Assembly: GCF_026339955.1 (NCBI RefSeq)
Contig: NZ_JAPEPW010000002.1
Location: forward strand, 930,001-994,000
Reading direction: 5' to 3'
Length of the DNA: 64,000 nt
Origin: Streptomyces sp. NBC_01549
GTDB lineage: Bacteria > Actinomycetota > Actinomycetes > Streptomycetales > Streptomycetaceae
The translations under genes were made by a program, and so were the position numbers. Numbering within the stretch: position 1 is the first letter of the stretch; every line of letters begins with the position of its first letter. The notes below the pieces were generated by a model. It was not told the DNA's origin and made no database searches. It saw only the letters and a list, made by a program, of their open reading frames with translations. Positions 8,725-17,877 of the stretch are shown piece by piece.

Positions 8725-9870
8725 ATGTACACAGCATCGTCCTCCGTGTCCGCTCCACCCCGGTCGCTTCACCCCCGCCCGGCGGCGGCGGGCAGTGGCC
8801 CCTACCTCGACCCCGCTCGACCGGCGGCCCCCGTGCTCGGCGCCGGCAGGACGCGGCGCGTTCCGGGGCTCGGCACCCAACCGCTCAGCGGGAGACTCGA
8901 CTTGTCCGGCCCCCAGGGCGCGCAGCTGCGCACGGCCATCGCGTCGGTGCACCGGATCTGTCCGGAGTTCACTCCGGTCCAGGTACTGCGCCGCAGCGGG
9001 CGCTCCGTGCTCCTCGTCGGCACGACGGGGCGCAGCACGGCAGTCGCCAAGTGTTTACTGGACCACTCCCCGATCTGGTCGGAGCGGATCAGGCACGAAA
9101 TAGCGGCATACCGGTCGTTCGTGCGACATCGGCCGCCGGTCCGGGTGCCCCGGCTGATCGCGGCGGACCCGGACAACTGCACCCTCGTGATCGAGCGGAT
9201 GCCGGGGCGGGTGGCCGCGCTGCAGCGACACCCGGCGGAGGCGCCGCCCCGCGCGGACATCCGTGCGGCACTGGGTGCGATCTGTCGGCTGAACGCGTGG
9301 CGGCCGCCGGCGGGGACGTTCGACGCCCCGCTGGACTACGCGGAGCGGATCTCCCGTTTCCATGAGCTGGGTCTGCTCACGGACCGGGACATGGGCGACC
9401 TGCAGAAGCTGGTGCACGGCATCGCGCACTCGGCGGGCCGACAGGGCATGGGCCAGTTCTGTCACGGGGACGCGTTGCTGTCGAACATCCTGCTCTCACC
9501 GGCCGGTCCCGTACTGGTGGACTGGGAGCACGCGGGCTGGTACCTGCCGGGCTACGACCTGGCGACGCTGTGGGCGGTCCTCGGTGACGCTCCCGTGGCG
9601 CGCCGTCAGATCAGTCAGCTCGCGCAGTCCGCCGGTCCCGCGGCGCGTGACGCCTTCCTGGTGAACCTGATGCTCGTACTGACCCGGGAGATCCGTACGT
9701 ACGAGACCGCCGTGCAGCGTTCGATGCACGACTCGACCCCGGCGGCACCGGGACCGGCCCACCCGGGTGCTGCGCCGTCCGGCGAGGAACAGCGGCTGCT
9801 GCTGCGGCGGCTGCACGACGACTGCCAGATGGCCCGTCGGGCCGTTCGAGCGGCGGTCGGCACTCGTTGA
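8725..9870 (+). CDS. aminoglycoside-phosphotransferase-fold kinase
   Basis: A 381-residue protein with the APH/choline-kinase fold. The first 90 residues are Pro/Ala-rich and low complexity. The kinase fold follows, with a nucleotide-lobe segment (RSTAVAKCLLD, the Lys presumed to contact ATP), the Brenner motif HGDALLSNILL (catalytic Asp and metal Asn) and VDWEHAGW, in the place of the DFG-like metal site. The substrate is not evident; many such Streptomyces enzymes have no known link to drug resistance. ATG 8725 has an AAGGG about 12 nt upstream. It is divergent from the NsdA/NsdB-like regulator, and a strong hairpin follows the stop codon. Confidence 0.75.
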   Translation: MYTASSSVSAPPRSLHPRPAAAGSGPYLDPARPAAPVLGAGRTRRVPGLGTQPLSGRLDLSGPQGAQLRTAIASVHRICPEFTPVQVLRRSGRSVLLVGTTGRSTAVAKCLLDHSPIWSERIRHEIAAYRSFVRHRPPVRVPRLIAADPDNCTLVIERMPGRVAALQRHPAEAPPRADIRAALGAICRLNAWRPPAGTFDAPLDYAERISRFHELGLLTDRDMGDLQKLVHGIAHSAGRQGMGQFCHGDALLSNILLSPAGPVLVDWEHAGWYLPGYDLATLWAVLGDAPVARRQISQLAQSAGPAARDAFLVNLMLVLTREIRTYETAVQRSMHDSTPAAPGPAHPGAAPSGEEQRLLLRRLHDDCQMARRAVRAAVGTR

Positions 9871-9878
9871 CGGGGAGG

Positions 9879-9920
9879 AAGGCCCGCGGTGCGCCTGAAC
9901 GGCGGCGCGCCGCGGGCCTT
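9879..9920 (+). terminator. terminator after the phosphotransferase gene
   Basis: AAGGCCCGCGG (9879-9889) pairs with CCGCGGGCCTT (9910-9920), a perfect 11-bp stem. Further GC pairing is possible inside the 20-nt loop. It begins 9 bp after the stop codon. Confidence 0.75.
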
Positions 9921-10199
9921 CGTCGTGCGAGGCCTGCCGTGCGGCACCGATGTACGGCGAGCGGCTCGTCCCCTGCGGGCATCACTCCCCCGGGCATCTT
10001 CACCCGTTCGCGCCAGGGGTCCACTCCACTGACGCCTTGCAGGCCGTCCCGCTGCCGCCACGAAATCGCGTTCGTCCCGTCTTCACAAGGGAAATCGCCT
10101 GCTCCTGGGCAAGATTGACGGATCGTCGGAGAGCCGATACCACTGACCCACGATCGGCCCCGCACGCCCCAACGCGCTCGACCGTCCCAGGAGGCTGCA
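9921..10199 (+). promoter_or_regulatory. leader and promoter region of the amidase gene
   Basis: No gene is seen here. A candidate promoter is TTGACG (10115-10120), a 17-bp spacer, then TACCAC (10138-10143), which would give a leader of roughly 50 nt. AGGAGG at 10189-10194 lies 5 nt before the TTG start. Confidence 0.5.
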
Positions 10200-12179
10200 T
10201 TGCGAGGATCTCTCATCGACCCCGAGGCCACTGCCGGGCACAGACGCGCGCGCCGCACCGCGGGCGCCGTCGCCTCGGCGGCGCTGTTGTTGCCGCTGCT
10301 CGGCGCGGCCCCCTCGAGCAGCACCGCGCAGGCGTCCTCCGCGGAGCTCCAGCAGGCCTTCGCCGGCGCTGCCGCCGAGTACCACGTGCCGCTGAGCGTC
10401 CTGCTCGGCGTCTCCTACCTCCAGTCCCGCTGGGACGCGCACGCGGGCGCGCCGAGCGTCAGCGGCGGCTACGGCCCCATGCACCTCACCGACGCGCGGA
10501 CGGCCATCGCGAAGACCCCGCACCACAGCAACGGTACGGAGGACGCCCGTGGCGACAGCTCTCGCCCGCCCCTGCTGCCCACCACCCAGGTACCGCGGAA
10601 CTCCCAACTCCCCGACCGACTGAAGACGTTGCCGAAGGCGGCCCGGCTCACAGGCCTGCCCGAAGAGCGGCTGCGTACCGACGCCGCCGCGAACGTGGCG
10701 GGCGGGGCCGCGCTCCTCGCCGCCGCGCAGAAGGACCTCGGCGAACCGCTGAGTGACGACGCGGCCGACTGGTACGGCGCGGTGGCGCGCTTCTCCGGCG
10801 CGGACGACACCGCGACCGCGGCGACGTACGCCAATGACGTCTACGAGGTGATCCGCCGGGGCGAGGAGCGCACCACGGACGCCGGTCAGCAGGTCGCGCT
10901 CACCGCCCGGCCCGGACTGAGCCCCGACACAGCGCCGCTGCGGCGGGCCGGGCTGCGTACCGTCTCCGCCGCGAACACCGAGTGCCCCACGTCCGTGTCC
11001 TGCGAGTGGATCCCGGCCCCGTACACCGAGTTCGGCGGCAGTGACTACGGGAACCACGACCTCGGGGACCGGCCCGCGTCGCAGAGCATCAAGTACATCG
11101 TCATCCATGACACGGAGGGCACCTGGGACGGCGTCCTGAAGATGGTCCAGGACCCGGCCTACGTGTCGTGGAACTACACCCTGCGCTCGACCGACGGCCA
11201 CATCGCCCAGCATGTGAAGGCGAAGGACGTGGCCTGGCACGCGGGCAACTGGTACATCAACGCCAAGTCGATCGGCCTGGAACACGAGGGATTCCTCGCC
11301 TCGCCGGACGCCTGGTACACGGAGGAGATGTACCGCGCCTCGGCGCGGCTGGTGAACTACCTCGCCGACAAATACCGCGTTCCGCTGGACCGCCAGCACA
11401 TCCTGGGCCACGACAACGTGCCCGGTCCGACCACGTCGGCCATCCCCGGCATGCACACGGACCCGGGCCCGTACTGGGACTGGCAGCACTACTTCACCCT
11501 GCTCGGCCACCCCTTCAAGCCTGCGACGAAGAAGAGTGGCGGCCTGGTCACCGTGCTGCCGAACTTCGCGACGAACCAGCCCCGCTACACGGGCTGTGTC
11601 ACCGGCGGCGAGGCGTGCGCGGCGCACGGCTCCAGCGAGGTACGGCTCTACTCCCGGCCGGACGAGACCTCGCCCCTGATCAAGGACATCGGGCTGCGTC
11701 CCAAGGGCAACGACTCGACGATCGACGTGAACGACGTGGGTTCCCGGGTCTCCACCGGACAGCAGTACGCGGTCGCGGACCGTGACGGCGACTGGACGGC
11801 GATCTGGTACCTGGGCCAGAAGGCCTGGTTCAAGAACCCGCAGAGCCGGCCGACGGCGGTGAACGCCTCGGGCCAGGTCATGACCCCCAAGGCGGGCCTC
11901 ACGGAGATCCCCGTGTACGGGCGCGCCTATCCGGAGTCTGCGGCATACCCGGCGGGCGTCCCCGTCCAGGCCGTCTCGCCGCTCCCGTACAAGATCCCGG
12001 CAGGCCAGAAGTACGCCGCCGGCGACAAGGTGCCGGGCGAGTACTTCTACGCGCCGACCTTCGACACGGCACCGCACAAGGTGGTGATCGGCAAGGACAT
12101 GTACTACGAGATCCAGTTCGGCCACCGGGTGGCGTTCGTCCGGGCGGCGGACGTGAACGTGACGCGCTCGCGCGCATAG
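10200..12179 (+). CDS. secreted N-acetylmuramoyl-L-alanine amidase (PGRP/Amidase_2)
   Basis: A 659-residue exported cell-wall hydrolase. A Sec-type signal (RRTAGAVASAALLLPLLGAA) is followed by a lysozyme-like helical segment (about 45-220, FAGAAAEYHVPLSVLLGVSYLQSRWD). The zinc amidase domain (about 297-435) follows, with the expected zinc ligands H303 (IVIHDTEG), H404 (ILGHDNVPG) and D421 (TDPGPYWDW). The C-terminal 200 residues are beta-rich and SH3-like. It would cut the bond between MurNAc and the L-Ala stem. The start is TTG: an AGGAGG sits at ideal spacing and no ATG or GTG fits. The lytic-transglycosylase-like N-terminal part appears to lack an obvious catalytic Glu context, so it may act only in binding. 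Confidence 0.85.
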   Translation: MRGSLIDPEATAGHRRARRTAGAVASAALLLPLLGAAPSSSTAQASSAELQQAFAGAAAEYHVPLSVLLGVSYLQSRWDAHAGAPSVSGGYGPMHLTDARTAIAKTPHHSNGTEDARGDSSRPPLLPTTQVPRNSQLPDRLKTLPKAARLTGLPEERLRTDAAANVAGGAALLAAAQKDLGEPLSDDAADWYGAVARFSGADDTATAATYANDVYEVIRRGEERTTDAGQQVALTARPGLSPDTAPLRRAGLRTVSAANTECPTSVSCEWIPAPYTEFGGSDYGNHDLGDRPASQSIKYIVIHDTEGTWDGVLKMVQDPAYVSWNYTLRSTDGHIAQHVKAKDVAWHAGNWYINAKSIGLEHEGFLASPDAWYTEEMYRASARLVNYLADKYRVPLDRQHILGHDNVPGPTTSAIPGMHTDPGPYWDWQHYFTLLGHPFKPATKKSGGLVTVLPNFATNQPRYTGCVTGGEACAAHGSSEVRLYSRPDETSPLIKDIGLRPKGNDSTIDVNDVGSRVSTGQQYAVADRDGDWTAIWYLGQKAWFKNPQSRPTAVNASGQVMTPKAGLTEIPVYGRAYPESAAYPAGVPVQAVSPLPYKIPAGQKYAAGDKVPGEYFYAPTFDTAPHKVVIGKDMYYEIQFGHRVAFVRAADVNVTRSRA

Positions 12180-12184
12180 GTGCC

Positions 12185-12233
12185 GGGGGCTGGGGGGCCG
12201 GGCCGCGGACACCGCCCCGGCCCCCCAGCTCCC
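12185..12233. terminator. bidirectional terminator between convergent genes
   Basis: GCTGGGGGGCCGGG (12189-12202) pairs perfectly with CCCGGCCCCCCAGC (12216-12229), and the stem can be extended outward by four more pairs including one G-T. It begins 6 bp after the amidase stop and ends 10 bp before the stop of the convergent gene. Confidence 0.8.
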
Positions 12234-12242
12234 GTACCGTCG

Positions 12243-12608
12243 CTACTCCGACCAGTCGAGCTGGTGTTCCGGGACCCCGAAGGTCCAGCCCACCGCCCGG
12301 GCCTCGGCCCGTGCCGCGCGGTCACCCCGCGCGTACCGCATGACCTGCCCCGGGAACACCACGAACGTCTCGTCGGCGGACCGCAGATCGGCGTACCAGC
12401 CGGGCTGGTCCAATGCCTCCGAGATCGCCTCGGCGACCTCCGCCGCGCGCGCCGCCGCCACACTGAACTCGATGACCGTCCAGACGTCCGGCTGCCCGGC
12501 CCCGACGTTCTGCGGACGGAACCGATAGATCTCCCGGGTCTCTATCCTCAGATCCTTCAGGTGGGTACCGACCTTCAGACTTTCCACGATGAGTGAACCG
12601 TCGGTCAT
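12243..12608 (-). CDS. small conserved protein of unknown function
   Basis: A 121-residue acidic, soluble alpha/beta protein without signal peptide or membrane segment. I do not recognise a named family; the composition (MTDGSLIVESLKVGTHLKD..., then VIEFSVAAARAAEVAEAISEAL) is typical of a real gene. ATG 12608 is preceded by ATAGGAG. It lies 60 bp downstream of the LuxR-type regulator on the same strand and is probably its operon partner. Confidence 0.65.
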   Translation of the reverse strand: MTDGSLIVESLKVGTHLKDLRIETREIYRFRPQNVGAGQPDVWTVIEFSVAAARAAEVAEAISEALDQPGWYADLRSADETFVVFPGQVMRYARGDRAARAEARAVGWTFGVPEHQLDWSE

Positions 12609-12668
12609 GGGGACTCCTATCGGTGGCGGGCACGTACGGCCGGGAGACGGGCGCCGGGCCCGTCCGCG

Positions 12669-13673
12669 CTACACCCAGTCCCGGCGAGCGGCCTGCCAGG
12701 CCAGTTGCATACGGGTGGCCGCCCCGGCGAACGTCATCAGTTGCTGGATGTGACGTTGGACCGTACGCCTGCTCAGGCCCATTTGCGAGGCGATCGCCTT
12801 GTCCGTGACGCCCGCGACGAGCAGGGAGAGCAGCCGTCGGTCCGTGCCGGAGAGAGAGTCGGCGCCGGACGTCCCGTCGGTGCCGCTGACCGTTCCAAAG
12901 TCGTCGACACGCAAGGGGACGGCGTCGTCCCAGTAGCGTTCGAAGAGTGCGATGAGCGCGGCGAGGAGACTGCTGTCGCGCACGAGGGCCGTGGTGGGTT
13001 CCTCGGGGCTGCCGTAAGGACCACCGGGCACGAGGGGGCAGATGGCGATGGCGCGGTCGGACACGGCGAGCCGCAGGGGCAGATGGGGTACCGCGCGGGC
13101 GACTTCGCCGGCCCGTACGCCCTCGATAACGTTGTCCACGGCTCCCTCGTCGTCGAAGAACGCCTTCTCGTAGATGGCTCGATAACGCACGCCACGGGCC
13201 AGGGCTTCGAACTCCGCTTGGTTGCTGCCCGACGGCATGGCCACGTACTGGGCCTTGCAGAACCACAGCATCTCGTCGCGGGTGTCCGCCTGGATGCGGC
13301 GGAGGTGCTGGCGCAGCGCGTCCGCCCCGGTGATCACCTCGATGAGCTCACCGGCGTCGCGCCGGCGCATCGTGTCCCGGTAGGTGTCCAGCAGGGAGGT
13401 GGCCGTGGCGCGAGCCTGGTCGAGGGCGTCGGCGTTGCGTTTGAGCCGGGGCATGAGGGCCACGTCGGGTGGTGTGGCCCGGTAGAGCCGTGGTGATCCG
13501 TCGGTGTGGCTGGCCAGTCCCTTGGCCGTGAGCGCCTCGAGGGTCTGTTCAGCCTCCACGGTGGTGACGTCCGATCGAATCGCGAAGTCGCCCGCCGAGG
13601 CGTTGCTCATCGTCACCAGAATCCGGTAGGCGGACTCCTCGGCATCGGTGACCCCGGCGGCTTCCAGTGTCAC
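12669..13673 (-). CDS. TrmB-like/LuxR-type transcriptional regulator
   Basis: A 334-residue regulator with two DNA-binding units. The N-terminal 75 residues form a TrmB-like winged helix (AEESAYRILVTMSNASAGDFAIRS, then EQTLEALTAKGLA). The middle holds a helical linker and a sensor-like region with WFCKAQYVAMP. The C-terminus is a GerE/LuxR helix-turn-helix (DRRLLSLLVAGVTDKAIASQMGLSRRTVQRHIQQLM). There is no receiver domain, so this is not a classical response regulator. GTG 13673 is chosen because GAGGAGAAC lies just upstream. The downstream 121-residue protein is probably co-transcribed. Targets are not apparent. Confidence 0.8.
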   Translation of the reverse strand: MTLEAAGVTDAEESAYRILVTMSNASAGDFAIRSDVTTVEAEQTLEALTAKGLASHTDGSPRLYRATPPDVALMPRLKRNADALDQARATATSLLDTYRDTMRRRDAGELIEVITGADALRQHLRRIQADTRDEMLWFCKAQYVAMPSGSNQAEFEALARGVRYRAIYEKAFFDDEGAVDNVIEGVRAGEVARAVPHLPLRLAVSDRAIAICPLVPGGPYGSPEEPTTALVRDSSLLAALIALFERYWDDAVPLRVDDFGTVSGTDGTSGADSLSGTDRRLLSLLVAGVTDKAIASQMGLSRRTVQRHIQQLMTFAGAATRMQLAWQAARRDWV

Positions 13674-13736
13674 GGTGTTCTCCTCGGTTCCACCCCGTCC
13701 ATTGGTTGAACACCGTACTGCATGTATGTGGACGGG

Positions 13737-13777
13737 CGGCGGGTGCACGGCCTCGTCGCTCTGCCGTGCACCCGCCG
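13737..13777 (-). terminator. strong terminator after the subtilase gene
   Basis: CGGCGGGTGCACGGC (13737-13751) and GCCGTGCACCCGCCG (13763-13777) form a perfect 15-bp stem with an 11-nt loop. It starts 23 bp after the stop of the leftward subtilase and separates it from the LuxR-type gene. Confidence 0.85.
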
Positions 13778-13799
13778 TGTGCGCTGTTCGCCGTCGCGA

Positions 13800-16700
13800 C
13801 TACCCCCGTTGCAGGTAGGCGCGTTCCACTGTCTGTCGGACGCTGTCGCCGAGCCGGTCGCGCGCCGTGACACGCAGGGTCACATACGCGTCGCCGTGGC
13901 CGGAGGGCCGGGTGACGGTGGCACGGAACGCGTTGTGCCCGCGGTCCTTCACGGCCGCACCGCTCCAATGCCTGCCGCCGTCGTAGGACACCTCCACCCG
14001 CAGCGACACTCCGCGCGGGGCGGACTGCCCGTCCTGGGCGCGGACGGCCAGGCCGATGGTGTGTGTGCGCCCGGCTCCCACCGCGTTGTGCGCGTCGACC
14101 GGTACGTCGTAGTCGAGTTGCAGCAGGGACAGCGGTGTCGCCGTGGCCGTGGTCGCGGACCGGAAGCCCCAGGAGGTGTCGGTACGCGTCCCGAACGCCC
14201 ACTCGTCGTCCACGCGCGAGGTCGTCAGGTCCAGCCGGTAGTCGGCCGCGCCCGGGGTCACCTCGAAATCGGTCCAGGCGCTGTCGGCGTCGGCGACCTT
14301 CACCCCGTCGCGGTAGAGCGCCGCGGCGGCCGTGTCACCGCCCGGCGCGTCGGCGGCCGTGGCGAATCCGCCCACCCCGCCGCCGCCACCGGCGAGCAGC
14401 CGTGACCAGTGGCCCGCCGTGGAGTCGGTGAACTCCGGGATGCGCAGGGCCAGTACGTCTCCGGTCCGTACGGAGGGCGTCGCGGTGCCCTTGGGGATCG
14501 AGGGGCGCACCACGGCCCCCTGCCAGCGCTCTGCCGGCTGCTGGCCTGCCCGGTAGGTGCGGGGCCTGTCTTTCATGCCCACGGCCAGCGGCATGTCGAC
14601 GTCGAACGTGGTGGTGTGATGCACCAGGTGCTGCCAGGTCGTGTCGTTCGCGCTGACGTACTCGGTGCGGGCGAAGCCCGTCGGCACGTAGCGGGTGTAC
14701 TGCAGCCAGGCGGTGTCCTGGTAGGGGCGCCAGGCGAACCGCTGCTCACTGGCCCAGGGGGCTCCTCCGTTGTCGGCGTAGGTGGTCCGCAGCACCGCGC
14801 TGTTGCGCTCGGACACCGTGTACACCACGTGCCGAGGTATCTGCTGGGAGGACGTCTGCATGACGTCGTAGAGGTACGGGCTCTTCGCCGTTCCGGTGAA
14901 TCGGACGGTGGTGGCCGGGTGCTTCTTCAGCCGGTCGAGCAGGGCGGCGCCCGCCGCCTTGCCGATGCGGACGGTCGGCACGGCGTTGCGTTCGCCGTCC
15001 GGGCTCCAGCGCGTCCAGGCGATGTCGGCGAAGTGGGTCATCACCAGTCCGCGTGCGCCCGCGGCGGCCGCCTGTCGGGCCAACTCCCTTTCGTTCGTGC
15101 CCTGTTCGTTGCGGACGATCGCGAGTTTGCCGCGGGCCCTGCTGAAGTCGGGCTTGTCGAACGTGCCCGCGTCCACGGCGGTCAAGGTGGCGCCGCCGGC
15201 GTCGAACAGTGGTGAACTCGGCATGTAGTACGGGTTGAGGGCGAGGCCACCGCCCGAGACTTTCGCCTCGATCAGCGGGGCGACCAGCTGCCAGCGCGAG
15301 GCGAACTCGAAGGTGCCGTCGGTGACGGCCGCGGTGGGGCTGACGTAAAGCCGCTTGGCGAGGTCGAAGTACATCGTGCCCTGGAGGAGGCTGTGTCCGT
15401 CGATCTGTCGGTAGGTCTGGTAGTTGAGGATGCCGCGCTGTTCGGCGGGCCGGGGTGTGCGGATGTCGACCCGGGTGGTCTTGCGGGCGTCCAGGGTGAC
15501 CGCCATGTCCTTGGTGACCTTCACCTCCGGCAGGACGACCTGGCGCAGTTCCTGTCCGTCGTCGGCCGTGTCCAGGCTGGAGTAGTCGAGTTGGTAGGTC
15601 CCTTCCTCGACTTCGGCGACGGCCGGCTCGGTGCTGACGTAGCCGACGAATCCGTCCGGGCCCCAGATGGTGGGCAGCGCCTGGACGCGCTTGCCGGTGT
15701 GGTCGTAGGTGGTGACGGTGAGCTTGTGGACGGGGCCGTGCACCACGATGCTGACCGTGGTGTGGACCTTGACCGCGCCATCGCTCGTCGCGGCGGTGAC
15801 ATAGCCGTAGTAGTCGCCCCGGCCGGCCAGGGAGGGGTCCACCGTCAGCGGCACGTCCACCGTGGCGCCGGCGGTGATCCGCACCGTGTCGGAGCCGAGT
15901 CGCAGCGCACCGGCCGCGAGGTCCCGGCCGCCGCTGGTCGCCAGGTGCGCGGCGAGGGCGAGGGTGACTTCCTTGTCCGAGGTGTTGCTGTAGCGGACGG
16001 TGGCCGTGCGCGGGTCGCTGTCGTCGCCGCCGGTCCCGTAGGGCCCGAGGGCCACACTCCCGGTGGCGGTGACCGGTCCGAGAGCCGCTGCGGCCACGTC
16101 GACGCGGCCGCCGCCCTCCTCGGTCACCTGCTGTCCCTCGACGGTGTGCGCCGTGCTGATGAGCGCGTCCTTGAGCTGCTGTCCGCTCCAGGTGGGATGC
16201 GCCTGGGCGAGCAGCGCGGCGGCGCCCGTCACATGCGGGGTGGCCATCGACGTACCGGAGGCCGCCACGTAGTACTGGTCCACCGGGTCACCCATGGTGG
16301 TGCCCGCGGCGCGTGCCGCCACGATGCCCACGCCCGGCGCGGTGACGTCGGGCTTGACCGCGCGGTCGCCGTGGCGCGGACCGCGGCTGGAGAACGCGGC
16401 GAGTGAGTCGTCCCGGTCCACCGCGCCCACGGTCAGTGCGGCGTCCGCGGCGCCGGGCGATCCGATGGTTTCCTGGCCCTGCTCTCCGCTGTTGCCGGCC
16501 GCCACCACGAACAGGGCGCCGCTGGAGCTGCTGAGTTCGTCGACGGCGAGGCTCATGGGGTCGGTGCCGTCGCTCACCTCGTCCGAGCCCAGGCTCATGT
16601 TGACGACCTTGGCGCCCTCGGAGGCGGCCCACTCCATGCCGTCGATGACCTGCGACTCGGTTCCGTAGCCGTCGTCACCCAGGACCTTGCCGATCAGCAG

Positions 16701-17621
16701 GTCGGCGCCCGGGGCCACCCCCTTGCGGAGGCCACCGGACGCGGCGCCGGTCCCGCCCACCGTGGAGGCGACGTGGGTGCCGTGGCCGAAGACGTCACCG
16801 GTGCCGGAGCTGCCGGAGAAGTCCTTCGCCTCGCTGATGCGTCCGGCCAGGTCCGGGTGGGTCTGGTCGACACCGGTGTCGAGGACCGCCACCTTGACGG
16901 ACCTGCCGTCGTACCCGGCCTTCCAGACCGCCGGGGCGTTGATCTGTGCGGTGCTGCGGTCGAGGGCGGCGTCCACCCGGCCGTCCAGCCAGATCCTGGG
17001 CGTGGCGGCCACACGCGTGGCGCTCACCGTGTTCGGGGTGGGGGCGAGTTGGTTCCAGAACCGGCCCAGGTCGTCGTCGGAGATCCGGACCGCCTGTGCG
17101 TCGATGCTGTCCAGGCCCCGGGCGGGCGCGTCGTCCTCGGTCAGTGTGGTGAGCCTGCGTACCGCGGAGGCCGAGACGCCGTCCGGTCGGCCGATGATCA
17201 GGGGGAGGGTGTCGGTGTGCGCCGCGTCGTACTTCTGCTTGATGAGCGCGCTGACGTTGAACAGCTGCCGGTCCAGGCGCCCGGCGGAGACCAGGTCCTG
17301 GGCGTCGGAGGGCATGACCGTGAGGTCGCCGTCCTGTTCCACGGTCCGGAACAGGATGCCGCTTCTGCCGCTGCCGGGCTCGACGGCGGCGATCCGCTTG
17401 CCGTCGCTGTCCGTCGTGACGGTGACACGGTCGCCCGTGATCAGCCGTACGGTGGCGCCGGCGCCGGGCGAGGTTCCCGCCGAGGCAGCCGTGGCCGCTG
17501 TTGCCGTCGTGGTCGTCCCGGCCGTACTGGGCACACCAGCGGCACCGGCCGCCGTCGGCATGCCGCCGGCGGTCAGCGCCAGGCCGGCCGATATCACCGC
17601 CGCGAGGCGGATCCGTCTCAT
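13800..17621 (-). CDS. large secreted subtilisin-like serine protease (S8)
   Basis: A 1273-residue exported protease. After a signal peptide (about 1-28) and an Ala/Thr-rich stretch comes a propeptide-like region with TVRLITGDRVTV. The S8 catalytic domain (about 235-510) has D248 (VAVLDTGVD), H280 (GHGTHVAS), the oxyanion N377 (AAGNSG) and S458 (SGTSMATPH). Beyond it are beta-sandwich modules, a PA-like insert (GKLAIVRNEQGTNERELARQAAAAGARGLV split across about residues 830-870) and a C-terminal beta domain. Size and layout match the large Streptomyces S8 proteases, with no wall anchor or membrane helix. ATG 17621 has AAAGG upstream, and a CCATGCATGG palindrome lies 16 bp upstream of the start. 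Confidence 0.9.
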   Translation of the reverse strand: MRRIRLAAVISAGLALTAGGMPTAAGAAGVPSTAGTTTTATAATAASAGTSPGAGATVRLITGDRVTVTTDSDGKRIAAVEPGSGRSGILFRTVEQDGDLTVMPSDAQDLVSAGRLDRQLFNVSALIKQKYDAAHTDTLPLIIGRPDGVSASAVRRLTTLTEDDAPARGLDSIDAQAVRISDDDLGRFWNQLAPTPNTVSATRVAATPRIWLDGRVDAALDRSTAQINAPAVWKAGYDGRSVKVAVLDTGVDQTHPDLAGRISEAKDFSGSSGTGDVFGHGTHVASTVGGTGAASGGLRKGVAPGADLLIGKVLGDDGYGTESQVIDGMEWAASEGAKVVNMSLGSDEVSDGTDPMSLAVDELSSSSGALFVVAAGNSGEQGQETIGSPGAADAALTVGAVDRDDSLAAFSSRGPRHGDRAVKPDVTAPGVGIVAARAAGTTMGDPVDQYYVAASGTSMATPHVTGAAALLAQAHPTWSGQQLKDALISTAHTVEGQQVTEEGGGRVDVAAAALGPVTATGSVALGPYGTGGDDSDPRTATVRYSNTSDKEVTLALAAHLATSGGRDLAAGALRLGSDTVRITAGATVDVPLTVDPSLAGRGDYYGYVTAATSDGAVKVHTTVSIVVHGPVHKLTVTTYDHTGKRVQALPTIWGPDGFVGYVSTEPAVAEVEEGTYQLDYSSLDTADDGQELRQVVLPEVKVTKDMAVTLDARKTTRVDIRTPRPAEQRGILNYQTYRQIDGHSLLQGTMYFDLAKRLYVSPTAAVTDGTFEFASRWQLVAPLIEAKVSGGGLALNPYYMPSSPLFDAGGATLTAVDAGTFDKPDFSRARGKLAIVRNEQGTNERELARQAAAAGARGLVMTHFADIAWTRWSPDGERNAVPTVRIGKAAGAALLDRLKKHPATTVRFTGTAKSPYLYDVMQTSSQQIPRHVVYTVSERNSAVLRTTYADNGGAPWASEQRFAWRPYQDTAWLQYTRYVPTGFARTEYVSANDTTWQHLVHHTTTFDVDMPLAVGMKDRPRTYRAGQQPAERWQGAVVRPSIPKGTATPSVRTGDVLALRIPEFTDSTAGHWSRLLAGGGGGVGGFATAADAPGGDTAAAALYRDGVKVADADSAWTDFEVTPGAADYRLDLTTSRVDDEWAFGTRTDTSWGFRSATTATATPLSLLQLDYDVPVDAHNAVGAGRTHTIGLAVRAQDGQSAPRGVSLRVEVSYDGGRHWSGAAVKDRGHNAFRATVTRPSGHGDAYVTLRVTARDRLGDSVRQTVERAYLQRG

Positions 17622-17838
17622 CAGGTCAGCACCTTTCCATGCATGGTTGTGCGCGCGAGGAGATCTTCATGCGGGTGCTGCACAGAATCCGCCGCCGCCG
17701 GACGTGATGTCACCGCTTCCCGATGGCGCGGATGGGACATGTCGCAACCGCGCCACCCCGCGGACTCCGCGAACACGGGGCGGGAGCGCGGAAACCGCCT
17801 GCCACCATGGGCATAGTCGGCGTGGCGCTGACGTTCGA

Positions 17839-17849
17839 CTGTTCAACAG
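17839..17849. promoter_or_regulatory. CTGTT-C-AACAG palindrome before the flavin oxidoreductase gene
   Basis: A perfect 5-1-5 palindrome 28 bp upstream of the GTG at 17878, within the 256-bp divergent spacer. The rest of the spacer shows no gene. The repeat is short, so an operator role is only tentative. Confidence 0.3.
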
Positions 17850-17877
17850 AGATCATCGCGAACGTTGGAGGAGCCCC

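Noticed and set aside
8725..9870. Aminoglycoside resistance gene
   Set aside because: Only the general kinase fold (HGD...N, DWE) is shared. The Pro/Ala-rich N-terminus and the setting next to a developmental regulator give no support for drug specificity.
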